DNA from: Setophaga petechia
Lineage: Eukaryota > Chordata > Aves > Passeriformes > Parulidae
Assembly (NCBI GenBank): GCA_024362935.1
Contig: JANCRA010000010.1
Location: 4,704,501 to 4,768,500 of the forward strand
Direction: 5' to 3'
DNA length: 64,000 nucleotides
In this document: positions 11,656 through 24,424 of the stretch, piece after piece
How positions within the stretch are numbered: the first letter of the stretch is position 1
How the letters are laid out: each line of letters starts with the position of its first letter
The notes under the pieces: model-generated
Database searches by the model: none
What the model was told of the DNA's origin: nothing
Seen by the model: the letters and a program-made list of their open reading frames with translations, nothing else
Translations under genes and position numbers: made by a program

Positions 11656-13069
11656 GCATTCAAAGTTTCCTGAATTGTTTTCTTTTCTTTCAACACATCG
11701 AACCTCTCTGAATATCAATGTGAACACAACTGTTTCTAATTACACCACATCCTGTTTTAATTGACTTTAATTGCTTGCTATGTTAATTTGCATCCCAATG
11801 CTCAAAATGCTTTTTTTAAACCCTTGTCAGAGCCATGCCAATGTTTAAGCAGTTGGAAACAAAATAAAAATTTCTGGCAGGCGAGTTTCTGCACCAAGTT
11901 CTCCTCTCACAATGTGCTTGAAAGAAAAATTGACAAAGATATTTAGACATACAAGTAGGTTGAAATGCACCCAAAAACTCTGAACTACCCTTGGGTGCTT
12001 AATTGAAAGTATATTGGATCCAAAGATCCTGAAAATTGATATTTTATTGGCTGCCACGAGCTTTTAGTATCAAAGAATAAGAAAAAAACAATTGAGTAGT
12101 AAGGACTCAAATTTAAATTTAAATACCAAAACCTTAAAGAGGTTTAGATGTCACTCAAGGTTAATATAGAGATATCCAGGTAGCTATGAAATGATGTCAT
12201 GAGTGAGGCACCATAAAGATTTTGAGACCTGAGCTGGATTTCAGTTTTATCTTTTCATACCTCAATATCTCAGCAGCACAGACATGTGCCTCCAATTTGT
12301 CCCCTGGGACTGCTGAACTTCGTGTCCTAAATGAAAATGTGTTTTTGTGAACACTGCAGGCACAGCATGCTGCAGGGTGAGGGGATCTGCATTTTGAGGA
12401 AAACAGAAGAAATTCAGGATAACCCTGCTGAGAATGAGGAGGAGGATTTCCATGCAGGGAACTGAGCCCCAGTGGAGATCTCAAAGCCCCAAATCAGATT
12501 TCTTTGGCCAAAATTCCTGCAGAGCACAGGGAACCTCCCTCCTTTGCTCTTGCTAAGGACACACAACCAGAATTCCTGAATTAAATATCACTTGGAGGCC
12601 AGGAAAAGAATGGATTTCTCCCCTGCAAGATGCAATGTTCTTGTTTGCACTATTAGGAACCAACTGTGTTTTATAAATGGGATGAAATTTATCTTGATGC
12701 TGCAGGAGATTACTGGCTTGCTAAGCCCTGTCCCCTGAAATCCTCTATTGCTCCACTGGGCTGGAAAGATGAGGAATAGCAATGCAGGAATTGCCAGAGA
12801 TTCACCAGAACTCACTATTTAGGTGTTTATGGAAAATCAGATCTGCCCCCATGCCCTGCTTATCCTTATTTTTCACAGAGTGATTTAATTTCACTTTATT
12901 TATCTATTTAATTATTTGAGACCATGAGAATGGAGAACCAGAGTGAAACCCCAACTTTGTCCACCCTGCACTGCACTCCTGTGTGGAGAAACTGCTCAGC
13001 AACCAAAATTTCACCCAGTGATGCAAGAAGGAAAAGAGTAATTTTTTTATCCAGGAGAACAAATTGGCA
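11656..13069. other. Intronic sequence, nothing recognised
   Basis: Single-copy. Small frames on both strands are without support. Confidence 0.65.
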
Positions 13070-13255
13070 CAAATATAAAAATATAATTATCATACATAAT
13101 ATGATACTTATATTATTAAAATAAAAATAATAAAATATATTATATAGGAATATATTTCTATATATGATATATGCATGATAACAGGTATAATTATCATATG
13201 TATATACTATATAGAAATATATTATCATACATAATATAATTATCACATAATTATC
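13070..13255. repeat. AT-rich low-complexity tract
   Basis: TATAATTATCATA-type repeats. Frames crossing it are not supported as genes. Confidence 0.9.
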
Positions 13256-15944
13256 ATAGCCCTGCCTGGCAGCTCTGCTGGCTGAGTAGCCACACCCAGG
13301 AACCAACAATTTGGGCAGGATTTCCATCAAAAGTTTTCAAATTGTCTCACAATCCACAGTCAAACCAGATTTGGCCTCACTGATATTTTCCAGTTCCACA
13401 AATTCTGATTTCCTAGATGGTACCAGCAGATGATAAACACAATAAAAGATTTTCTTTTTCACCTGCCATGGGATAATGTGAAATATTCCATGTAGCATTG
13501 CTGGGAAAAGAGGCTTTTGTTCACCTGACTCCACCATCTACAAAGCTACAACTGAAAAGGGAGATTTTCCACATTAATTGGATTTACAAGTAAAATGGCA
13601 TAAAGGAATGACAGCAGATTCACAAGGTTTTTAAATCATTTCAAAAGGGAGAAAACATTCGAGGTCCACCGACATTTTAAAGGTAAAATTTCATCTGCAG
13701 AGAAAGAAACACACCCAAAACCCAAGAGAACAGCAGGTGAGTGGATTTGTGGAAGTGGAATGAGGGCAGGGTTAGAATCAGCACAGTGGCAGATTTTTCT
13801 ATTTTCCTTGTGTGTTTCATGGATTTATCCAGCATCATCTTCTGTTTGTCATCTTTGTTTATCCACAGAGGGAATCTTGCACCAGAATCATTCTGTAAAA
13901 CCAACCTTAACCAGATTGCCTGTGAACTGCAGAATTCCTTCCAAATTACCTCTGAATCCTGTGTGAGGGCAGGAATAAATCCAAACCCCAGCAGCTAAGA
14001 AAATTTCATGAGATTGAGGTCTGAGAAAAAGGAAAAATCCATTGGGAATGAAAATTCAATGAGATGAGGCAGAAAAGAGGGGCCAGGAGAGGACACGGGG
14101 TGAAGGGATGGGAGAAGCTGAGTGATCACAGGAAGCAAAAGTTTCCACATGAAATATTAATTCAGAAAGGAATAATTCCAGCAGCACATCACACTCAGGT
14201 CATTGCCTGGGACACAGAAAAATCCCAACCTGGCAGAGCTGGGCAAGTCCAGATATTTTTTCCCACACGGTGGTGAAGGCAATAAATAAATAAATGAAAG
14301 TCTGAGCCCTGCTGGAATGGTTTCCTTCACAATTAAATGGAAACTTCACTCCAAAATTCATTGAGTCAATTAAAACAAAAAAAAAGCAAAAACCAGAACC
14401 AAAAAACCAAATCAAAATGTTCTGCCTAATTTTGGTTTGGCATTATTTTAACTGAATAGGCAGAAGGGAGTTCTCTCTTGAAAGAAAAATGCTTTAACAA
14501 GCCCAAGTTGTTATTTAGAAGCCTTAATCCCACGTTAAAAAATGGGTGAAAAAACCCATTTTCCATATATTTTACAGCAAAAATTATTCTTTACATTGGG
14601 TCTGACTTCATACACCTTTCAGCACTTCCCAAATCCACTTCAAATATTCTGTTTTCACAAAACTGCCTGCCTGTGGTCCAAAATTCCAAAAGAAAGAGAA
14701 GTTCTGGTGGAAGGTGACTCCAAAATGATCTATTAGAAACCCAGACATGCAGCTAAAATTGGAAAACAATGAGGCAGCACCAAGGGCAGGCAATGTCCAT
14801 CACAGCAGCAGCAGCAGCTCATTTTCCCAGCTGAATTCAGTGAACAATGAGCTCCTGCTCCCCATAAATATTCCTGAAGCAGCAGCAAGTTTTCTCAATA
14901 TGTGTAATTTCCCAGCTCCTTCCAGCAGCTGGGTTTGCTTCCAGCTTGCCCAGGAGCATTAAAATCAAGATCTGTCTCTTCTTTCTGCTAAAATTGCTCT
15001 TCAGCCTTGGTAGTTCTTTTGATGAGGTTTACAGACCTCCTACTTAATAAGGAAAAATATCAGATTTCCTTCTATTTGAGTAAAAATTCTGTTATTACCA
15101 GATCCTGCCCCAAAACATTCATTTGTAAGACTACCAAGAACAGATTATGCAGTCAAAAATCCCAGTCATGGAGACCAGAACACACAAAAGTACCCATAGA
15201 AAATGTAAAAACAGTGAATTTTATCCCATTATTGGAATAATTTAAGTGAGCACCTGTATTTAAACACCATAATAAATTGAATTTTTAAATAAATAAATAG
15301 TAATGGCAAATAAGTTTATTCATAATAAATTGTTAAGAATAAATAAGTAAATAATGGAAAATGGAGATAACCAGATTAATTCTTGATACATGCACAGCTT
15401 AATTAATGACAAATAATGTGCCAACCACTTCAAAAAAAGGGGGAGTGATCATAAATAATGGGCTGGATCCTGAAAAAATTACTTTAATTATTTCAAGGAT
15501 TAATTCCAACCAGAAAAGGCCTTGGTCAAGTTCATAGTATCAAATTCACAGTAAAATTTACACATTGAACAAATCAGTTCAGATTGTGGTGCCTGCTCTG
15601 AAGTGGTTTTCAATGTTCACACGTGAGTCCACACTAAAAAGGATCAGCCTGAACTAAGAATTGAGCAACTGTTGGAAATGTTTCATTCATCTTATTACAT
15701 TTTTGCTGCCATTAAACACCAGAAAGAAAAGCATTTATTATTTCATGGATCAATATCCATAGTAAATACAGCTCAGAGCTCAGTGCCTCCTCCCAGAGCT
15801 TCCCCAGCCTCCAAAATTGTATTTCCCACACTCAACATTAACACTCCACTCACCAACTGTTCTTAGAGGAGTTAAGATGAAAAAATTGAAGGATGCACCA
15901 ACCCTCAACACCAACAATGTTCTCTCATGTGTTGGGAAGTGAGT
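13256..15944. other. Intronic sequence, nothing recognised
   Basis: Single-copy, with a short CAG run at about 14805 and AATAAATAAATA stretches at about 14280 and 15290. Confidence 0.65.
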
Positions 15945-16010
15945 TCCTCACGTTGGGAATGTGCTGTCAGCACTGCTCCAACAGAAATCCCAACAGTGTA
16001 AACTGGTCCT
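15945..16010. repeat. Minisatellite unit 5' of the inserted LTR
   Basis: One unit of about 62-67 bp (TTGGGAATGTGCTGTCAGCA, CAGAAATCCCAACAGTGTAA). The array continues at 16656 after the LTR. Confidence 0.9.
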
Positions 16011-16655
16011 TGTCGGGTTCAGGACATCCCTCTGGCTGTCCTCAGCAGCCCAGACCCTGCCGGGGGGCTCAGAGACCCTGGCACAGAGCCCAAAATGCCT
16101 CTGTGGGTTTGATTATGGCCCGTGGAGCAAATTACCAACCTTCTATGAAGATCAGCAAGCCACAAGAGTTTAGGTAGAATATTAGTGAAATTATCACAGG
16201 GTGAATTGTGTATTTTAGGATTACTGTACAGGGGGGTTCTATCCCTGTACAGGGGGGTTATGGAGACAAGATGGAGGAATCGGGGCGTGCCTCGTGCTTC
16301 TTCTTTCTTCTTCTTAGCCTCCATCTTCTGCTGTGATGTTGGCACTTAGAGATTGGTTTAGAGTAGAAGCTCAGTGTCTAACACAGGTGATGGGCATTGG
16401 GGAGTAATTGTAAACATTGCACACGTAGTTTGTACTATAAAGACACAACACCGCCCCGGGGGCAGGCAGAGTGCCTGTGGCTGCCCTGCTGAGCAGATCT
16501 CTGCTGGGCAGAAAGAAAATTTTATAGATAAGAACTAATAAACGACCTTGAGACCGAGAGATGAAGAGCTCTGACTCCTTCTTTAAGCGCCGGGCTGGGA
16601 AAAGAGACTTTGGAATTTTTCTCGAGGTCATTCTGACAAACCAATGATCCCGACA
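16011..16655 (+). mobile_element. Solo LTR, family A, inserted in a minisatellite
   Basis: Starts TGTCGGG and ends ATCCCGACA, giving the TG...CA form with short inverted ends. Contains a TATAAAGACACAAC promoter-like box at about 16437 and AATAAACGACC near 16540. The flanks are GGTCCT (16005-16010) and GTTCCT (16656-16661), a 6-bp target duplication with one difference. Six-base duplications are typical of betaretrovirus-like (ERVK) elements. No coding remnants. Confidence 0.88.
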
Positions 16656-16840
16656 GTTCCTCACGTTGGGATTGTGCTGTCAGCACTGCTCCAGCAGAAA
16701 TCCCAAGAGTGTAAACTGTTCCTCACGTTGGGAATGTGCTGTCAGCACTGCCCCAGCAGAAATCCCAACAGTGTAAACTGTTCCTCACGTTGGGAATGTG
16801 CTGTCAGCACTGCTCCGACAGAAATCCCAACAGTGTAAAC
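16656..16840. repeat. Minisatellite units 3' of the inserted LTR, 3 copies
   Basis: GTTCCTCACGTTGGGAATGT repeated three times with a period of about 62 bp, continuing the unit at 15945. Confidence 0.93.
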
Positions 16841-18480
16841 CCTGCCTGCCCAGAATGGCTCTGGGAGCCAGGGAAGGGCTGGGGTCTCTCACAGCAGAAA
16901 TCCTTCAGCAAAAGGAGCACTGCAATTTGGCAATTTGGCAATTTCCCAGTGGAAATACAAAAACAAAATCCCAATCCTAAAATCATGGTGGTGGTGTCTC
17001 TAATATTCCAAAGAACTGCAATGTCTTTGTTGGAAGTTTTTTTGTTTTAAAGCAGTGGATGTTTTGGGCTTGGAGGGGTCTTTAACCAGAAAAAAACTCT
17101 TGATTGAAGTTTATAGTTTTATCTCCACCATAAATGGTGATGATAAACCAGTGCAATCACAGCATCCTATAAGTGTAATTTTATTTTTTTTTTGTTTAAC
17201 ATTCAGGGGCACAAAGAGGAAGAGCTGCCCTCTGGTTGTGGGGAAGGGCTGGGCTGGGATTTCTCACAGCAGAAATCCTTCAGCAAAAGGAGCACTGCAA
17301 TTTGGCAATTTCCCAGTGGAAATACAAAAGCAGAATCCCACTGCTAAAATCATGGTGGTGTTGTCTCTAATATTCCAAAGACCTGCAATGTCTTTGTTGG
17401 AAGTTTTTTCTTTAAAAGCAGTGGATGTTTTGGGGTTGGAGGGGTCTTTAACCAGAAAAAAAACTCTTGATTGAAGTTTATAGTTTTATCTCCACCATTA
17501 ATGGTGCTGATAAACCAGTGCAATAATGGCATCTTCTAACTGTAATTTGATTTTTTGTGTAACATTCAGGGGCACAAAGAGGAAGAGCTGCCCTCTGGCT
17601 GTGGGGAAGGGCTGTGGTGGAATTCTCAAGCAAAAGGAGCATAAAATTGGCAAGCAGTCACAGCCCTCCCAGCAGAAATACAAAAGATTTCCAATGCTAA
17701 AATCCTGGTGTTATTGTCCTGGACACCTGGAATATCTTTCTTTAAAAGCAGGGGATGCTTTGGGTTTTGTGGGGTTTTTATCCAGAAAAAATGATTGAAG
17801 TTTATTATCTCCACCATTAATGGTTCTGATAAACCAGTGCAATAACAGCATCCTATAAGTGTATATTGAATTTTTGTTTTAATTCAAGGGCATATCTTTC
17901 TGTAAAAGAAGTGGATGCTTTGGGTTTTGTGGGGTTTTTATCCAGAAAAGAAGATTGATTGAAGTTTATTATTTCAGCTCTTGACTGAAGTTTATTATTT
18001 TATTTTATCTCCACCATAAATGATAAACCAGTGCAATAATGGCATCCTAGAGCTATAATTTTATTTTTTGTAACATTCAGGGGCACACAGAGGAAGAGCT
18101 GCCCTCTGGCTGTGGGGAAGGGCTGTGGTGGAATTCTCAAGCAAAAGGAGCATAAAATTGGCAAGCAGACACAGCTCTCCCAGTAGAAATACAAAAGCAG
18201 ATTTTCAATACTAAAATCCTGGTGTTGTTGTCCCTGGACACCTGGAATATCTTTCTTTAAAAACAGTGCATGTTTTGGGTTTTGTGGGGTTTTTACCCAG
18301 AAAAGATTTATTGAAATTTACTATTTTAGCTCTTGACTGAAGTTTATTATTTTATCTCCACCACAAATGATAAACCAGTGCAATAATGGGCTATAATTTG
18401 ATTTTTTTTTTTTTGTTTAACATTCAGGGGCACACAGAGGAAGAGCTGCCCTCTGGCTGTGGGCAGGGAGAGGAAGACTG
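16841..18480. repeat. Tandem array, about five units of roughly 350-370 bp with deletions
   Basis: GGGAAGGGCT occurs at 16871, 17241, 17604 and 18115, with a variant near 18460. Units share TTTATCTCCACCATAAATGG, GATAAACCAGTGCAATAA and AGGAAGAGCTGCCCTCTGG. The 17604-18115 interval carries an extra partial unit. Confidence 0.93.
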
Positions 18481-19299
18481 ATGGGGAGGAAGCAAATTTC
18501 AGCATCTTGGCTGAGCTCATCACTGCAAGCCAAGTGTTTATGTAGAGCTCCCAGCAAGGAGGGAATTTGCAGAGCCACAAATATCTCAGAATTAAAGACC
18601 TCTATTTAATCAAGTAAAAGTCAACTTTAAGAATCAATCAGGAAGAATTTTAAATATAAATTAGGACTAATTAATCAACTGAGGGTTGGGTGGGTTTTTT
18701 TTCCATTTTGTAAAGGTGTTTAAAATGTACAAGCTTTTCTAAAACAAAGCTGTTCCTTTCCAGAACCTTCTGGGATTTTCAGAGCTCTCAATGTCACCTG
18801 GTTTACCTTCACAGACAAACCTGATATTGAGAGTTACACTGCCCAGAAGTTTGCATTTTGCTTAAAAAATACATAATATGGGATATTCTTCATAGCACCC
18901 CCATTTCTGTGAAAATAATTCAGAATTTTCCCACACAGCAACACCTGAATTTCCAGTTGTGTAATTGATTTTCCACAGGCAGAAATTAGGGCTCAAAAAG
19001 TCATTGCATGAATTGGAATTTTTACTTATTCTAGACAAACTTTCCAGTCCTCACTCCTCAGGTCCTGACCCATCATAAAACTGTTTAACCTTTAGCAAAA
19101 GATGCAGAGCAGGGAGTGATTTTTCCTGTCATTTCAAAATGTGTAAGATCTTAAATATTCATTGGAATGGAATCAAATTTTTTGGCCAACTCCTTCTCCT
19201 GGTTCAGGGTTTGTTTGCTCTCTGACTCTTCCTGCAGAACATGAAACTGGATTTCCTGAGGGAGTGTTGTCCTCATGGAATTATGATTATATCATGGAT
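18481..19299. other. Intronic sequence, nothing recognised
   Basis: Single-copy sequence between the 370-bp array and an AT tract. The stretch 19626-20345 is similar. Confidence 0.65.
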
Positions 19300-19625
19300 T
19301 TTATGTAATAATTTTTATAGATAGATAGATAGATTTATATGATTCTTTATATATAATTATTTGTCATTTCTATATATAATTATATCTATGATTATATATA
19401 ATCTATATTTATATATAATGTATTTATATATAATATTTATAATATAATGTATAATATATTATATATAATTTATATATTATTATTTATAATTGATACATTT
19501 TATAATATATTTATATATTTATATATAATTTTATATGCAATCGATATAATTATATATATAATATTATTATCTATATAATTATATATAATATATTATAGCA
19601 TGGATTGTATATATTATTATATTAT
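19300..19625. repeat. AT-rich microsatellite, including (ATAG)n
   Basis: ATAGATAGATAGATAG at about 19318 is followed by 300 bp of TATA/TTAT repeats. Confidence 0.93.
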
Positions 19626-20345
19626 AGCATGGATTCCCTTCAATGATTCGTTTCAGTGAATCAACATTTTCCAATAAAATCAGGATTTACCAGAGCATCC
19701 CTTACCATCTCCAGCTTAGATTTCTGCTGGATTTCCCTCACTTCTCTTTAAAAAAACCTCAAAAAACCCCAAAACCAACAACACAAAAACACACTCCCAA
19801 ATGAACATCAGGTAAAAAAAAAAAACTCTATGAAGTCTGGGAAGTGAAAGCAATGTTATGACCAAAGATTATTGGGGTAAAAAGGTGAAAAAAGGTGGCC
19901 TCAAAAGGTAAAAGGTGTCAGCTGGAAAAGATCAATGTGTCAGCCAGACTCTGCTGTCACCAAATAAATGCATAATGTCTCAAATAATTGCAAATATTAA
20001 AAATACAGAACATTAATTCAACAGTAAGAAGAATTTTCCCCAGAATTTTGCACTAAATTGCATCACATGTGAAACTTTGAAAATTATCCTATCAATCCTC
20101 CAAGCACTCCAGCAGCTTTGGTAATGGCCATCTCTAAATCCCCAGTCACTTCTGCAGTTTTCTGTATAAATAGTGTAAACTATTCATTTATTTATTTGTG
20201 CAGTAAAAGCTGGAGGAAAAAAGGATTTGTAAACTGGAGGCAGAGATATTTTATAGCTCAGCCACAGCTTTTTGTCTTTTGATGGTTTTTGTAATGATGA
20301 TGTTGAAGGAAAAGGGTCAGACCTCCCCAGGAGGGGCAGTGGAGA

Positions 20346-20908
20346 TTTCTGCTCTGGTTTCTGCTCTGGGTTCTGCTCTGGTTTCTGCTCTGGTTTCTGC
20401 TCTCTGGTTTCTGCTCTGGTTTTTGCTCTCTGGTTTTTGCTCTCTGGTTTCTGCTCTGGTTTCTGCTCTGGTTTTTGCTCTGGTTTTTGCTCTGGTTTCT
20501 GCTCTCTGGTTTTTGCTCTAGTTTCTGCTCTCTGGTTTCTGCTCTGGTTTTTGCTCTCTGGTTTTTGCTCTCTGGTTTCTGCTCTGGTTTCTGCTCTGGT
20601 TTCTGCTCTGGGTTCTGCTCTGGTTTTTGCTCTGGTTTTTGCTCTGGTTTTTGCTCTCTGGTTTCTGCTCTGGGTTCTGCTCTGGGTTCTGCTCTGGTTT
20701 CTGCTCTGGTTTCTGCTCTGGTTTTTGCTCTCTGGTTTTTGCTCTCTGGTTTCTGCTCTGGTTTCTGCTCTGGTTTCTGCTCTGGGTTCTGCTCTGGTTT
20801 TTGCTCTCTGGTTTTTGCTCTCTGGTTTTTGCTCTGGTTTTTGCTCTCTGGTTTCTGCTCTGGGTTCTGCTCTGGTTTCTGCTCTGGTTTCTGCTCTGGT
20901 TTCTGCAC
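20346..20908. repeat. 12-bp-based minisatellite, about 47 units
   Basis: Variants of TCTGCTCTGGTT, with CTCTGG insertions and T/C changes, run for 560 bp. One strand is almost purely T/C/G. The period keeps long frames open on both strands (over 200 codons each), encoding only low-complexity repeats such as SRNQSRNQ. No start context, splice signal or conservation supports a protein. Confidence 0.95.
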
Positions 20909-20989
20909 TCTGGGACAGGGACAGGAGCCAAGGAAGGGATGGGTCTGGGCTGGGGGTCAGGGTGGGAATGAGGGAAAGGTTCCACCCTG

Positions 20990-21160
20990 AGGGTGCTGGC
21001 ACTGCCCAGGGAATGGTGACATTCCCCAGGTGCCAGAGCTCCAGGAGAGCTCGGACAGCGCTGCCAGGGGTGCCCAGGGTGGGATTGCTGGGGGGGTCTG
21101 TGCAGGGCCAGGAGGGGCTGGATGATCCTTGTGGGTCTCTCCTAACTCAGGATATTCCCT
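20990..21160 (+). mobile_element. CR1 LINE 3'-end fragment
   Basis: CCAGGAGGGGCTGGATGATC and CAGGATATTCCCTGAATCC match the 3' end of avian CR1 in plus orientation. Confidence 0.7.
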
Positions 21161-21239
21161 GAATCCATGGACTGTCCTGTCCCTTCCAACCAAACCACAA
21201 AACCCAGATCTGGCAGATCTTGATCTTTCCCTGATAAAT

Positions 21240-21619
21240 TGTGACCGTGCTCACAGGGGTCTGGGGGTGAGGGAAGAGATGAGGATCTGACTCCATGGTT
21301 CAGAAGGCTGGATTATTATTTTATGATATATATTACATTAAAGCTATACTAAAAGAATAGAAGAAAGGATTTCCTCAGAAGGCTGGCTAAGAATAGAAAA
21401 AGAAGGAATGATAACAAAGGTTTGTGTCTCACACTCTCTGTCCCAGCCATCTGTGATTGGCCATTAATTAGAAACAACCAACATGGGCCAATCCCAGATG
21501 CACCTGTTGCATTCCACAGCAGCAGATAACCATTGTTTGCATTTTGTTCCTGAGGCCTCTCAGCTTCTCAGGAGGAAAAATCCTAAAGAAAGGATTTTTC
21601 ATAAAAGATGTCTGTGACA
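21240..21619 (-). mobile_element. Solo LTR, family B, with perfect 6-bp duplication
   Basis: On the minus strand it starts TGTCACAGACATC and ends GAGCACGGTCACA. It carries the CCAATCACAGATGGCTGG region and an AATAATCCAGCC 3' part shared with 29019-29424. Flanks are ATAAAT at 21234-21239 and ATAAAT at 21620-21625, an exact 6-bp target duplication. About 380 bp, no internal genes. Confidence 0.92.
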
Positions 21620-21874
21620 ATAAATCTGTTAAACTGACAGGCCCTGTCTTGGAATGTTCTATTTCTCTGTAATGACTACAGAGCATGGAAATTTAGTATC
21701 ATTCACGTTGTGAATTATGGGAAGGGCATGTGAATGGCACATAGAGAGCATTTCACTGCACAAATCAGGAGGAAAAGATCAGGACTGGCTGAATTTGGAG
21801 TATTTCCAAATACAAAAACTGTAACCTCTCTGGGCACCTGTCCCAGCATCTGAGCATCCTCAGAGTGGAACAGT

Positions 21875-22365
21875 GATGCTGTGATCCTATTGGGAGCCCA
21901 GGACTTTTGTAGGAGAATAAATTGATGCTGTGATCCTATTGGGAGCCCAGGACTTTTGTAGGAGAATAAATTGATGCTGTGATCCTATTGGGAGCCCAGG
22001 ACTTTTGTAGGAGAATAAATTGATGCTGTGATCCTATTGGGAGCCCAGGACTTTTGCAGGAGAATAAATTGATCTGTGATCCTATTGGGAGTCCAGGACT
22101 TTTGCAGGAGAATGAAGTGATGCTGTGATCCTATTGGGAGCCCAGGACTTTTGTAGGAGGATAAATTGATCCTGTGATCCTATTGGGAGTCCAGGACTTT
22201 TGCAGGAGGATGAAGTGATGCTGTGATCCTACTGGGAGTCCAGGACTTTTGCAGGAGGATAAAGTGATGCTGTGATCCTACTGGGAGCCCAGGACTTTTG
22301 CAGGAGGTTAAAGTGATGCTGTGATCCTATTGGGAGTCCAGGACTTTTGCAGGAGGATGAAGAGC
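21875..22365. repeat. 49-bp minisatellite, about 10 units
   Basis: Units of about 49 bp containing GTGATCCTATTGGGAGYCCA and GGACTTTTGYAGGAG. The first units are almost identical; later ones drift (AATAAATT changing to ATGAAGTG). Confidence 0.95.
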
Positions 22366-22828
22366 TCACGTTTCTTTGTGCAAAGGTGTGTTTGTGTGCC
22401 CCAGCACGACAGCCCAGTTCTGTCAGCCCCTGAGCACTCCAGCTCTTATCTCCATGGTGACAGCTGAGGGCTGGATGCACCATGAAGCATTTACAACACT
22501 CCTTGTGCATTGAGTATAATAACAAAAGCACAATAAATTCCCTCACCACTCAGCCTAACAAGCATCCTTATCATCCTGACCCTGATTCTCCACCCCCTAA
22601 AGCCGTTAGTCACACCTTGGTGAGGGTTTATTGCTCTCTAAATTCCCCTCTCAATGGTGCTGCTAAATCACCCCAAGGCTGCCTTGTAGGACACAATCTG
22701 ACTGTGCTACAATTAATTTGTGGCTTTGAGAAGAAAAGTTGATGTGATGCATAGAGAAAATGAGAGGGATCACACAATAAAACCCTTGGGCTGAAGAGAG
22801 GGTGGCTGAGGAGGCTGTGCCTGCCACA

Positions 22829-22880
22829 GACTGATTTTCTCCTGATTTTCTCCTGATTTTCTCCAGATTTTCTCTCTCAG
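22829..22880. repeat. 12-bp tandem repeat, 4 units
   Basis: CTGATTTTCTCC repeated, the last copy as CAGATTTTCTCT. Confidence 0.9.
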
Positions 22881-24424
22881 GGAAAGGCTTTGATCTCTCA
22901 GCTCAGCAGGGATCCCCAAGAGGCTGCTCTGGGGATGTAAAGGGGCTCTCCCTGGGGAGCACAGACCTCTCCCTGTGCTCATCCTCAGAGCAATGGTGGA
23001 TTTGTCCTTCCAAACCAGCTGTGGGGCTGCTGGTGGATAAAAGCAGCACTGGGAGATAAAAGAAGCAACGGGAAGGATTCCACTGATTGATGAATGGAAA
23101 AAGATATTTGCTTTTACAAATAAACTGTAGGTTTGCAAAGTGAAATTAGCCATCGAAAGATGAAAGAGACAATGGGGAAGAAAAACCCCTAAATGCCAGA
23201 AGAATTGACAAGGAAAAGGGAGGGTTGTGCATTAGAGGGGAATCTCTGGTACCAGGTGTTCTGGGAAGTCTGAACCTCTCAAGTACCTCAGAAATGGGGA
23301 AAGAGAGAAAGGAAATGGGAAATTGGGATATAAAGGAGGCTGTGTCCTCCAAAAAACTGAGAGACCCCAGGGATGCCCCATGGCCTGTCCCTTTATTCAA
23401 ATAAAGCCAAAAAAGGACATCTCTGTCTCCTTTTGGACATAACCCTCTGGTGTTTGTGGGTTAATTTTCCTGACAATCCCACACTTGGAGCCCTGAGATT
23501 CCACCCTGAGCAGGGCACTGCAGGGACACACAAACCAAAGCACAAAAATCCCCCCTGACCTCCAGCACTGCAATTCTCCCAAACACATTTTACGCCCACA
23601 GGAAAGAACCCAGAATTTTTTACTCTTTCTGCTTGTATTTCCCAGCAGATGAATATATTCTCTTATTTTAGGAACACATGCCAGTGATTTTTGCACAACT
23701 GGAAATGACAAAGCCTCAAGAGAGGCTCTGCTATGAGAGAGGTCCTCAATAAACACAGAGTTACCCCATGTCAGAAATATAAGCACTGTTCAAGCCTATT
23801 TTATTTTAATTAATTAAGAGCAGTGCCTTAGACTTTCCATAATACCACTATCTATTAATTGTCCAAAGTGTCTGCTTTCCATGACCCAATCCAGCTTGCT
23901 CAGGATGTTTTGAGTTTCTTCCTTTGTTTTTTGGAGTTTTTTTTGCAGCAGCAGGGTGAATAGCAGGTGCACAGCAGCCAGCTCCCTCCTGGGGATGTGT
24001 TTGAGTTTCCAGCCCAGCACCAGCAGCTGCCTGAAGCTGCCTTTATTGAGGCAATTTATTTATTTATTTCATTAAGCTTTGCCATTCTTGGGAGAGAGCT
24101 TGGATCTGAGCCACAGGAGCTGACACTGGGGTGGGATACAGGACTGGAGTTTGTAAATCTCACAAGAACAGCCTTGTAAACAAAACTTGTACTACAAAGA
24201 CATCTTCAGACTGCAGATAAAGCCAGAAATGTGGGCTTGGCTGGCTGCAGAAAGCAGAGCCTGCCTTCCCACTGGCAGGAGTTTGGGTTAATATAGCCCT
24301 GGCAGCAGGGTATGGGAATGGAAAGCTCCAACTGCAGTAAAGGAGGAGCCCTAAAGCTGGGCAGACCAGCAGAGCTGAGGACAAACAACCTGTGTGAGAA
24401 CAGGGAGTTGGAGCTGCTCTGTGT
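22881..24424. other. Intronic sequence, mostly unrecognised
   Basis: Apart from the possible LTR end at 23370, nothing supported. Confidence 0.6.
23370..23500 (+). mobile_element. Possible LTR 3' end
   Basis: CCCTTTATTCAAATAAAGCC is followed by a short tail and TTTTCCTGACAATCCCACAC, which looks like poly(A) signal, R/U5 and an LTR end. Termini and a second copy were not found, so this is weak. Confidence 0.25.

Noticed and set aside
20184..21162. Overlapping frames of 216-296 codons on both strands
   Set aside because: Low-complexity translation of the 12-bp array with read-through into flanks. Open in several frames at once.
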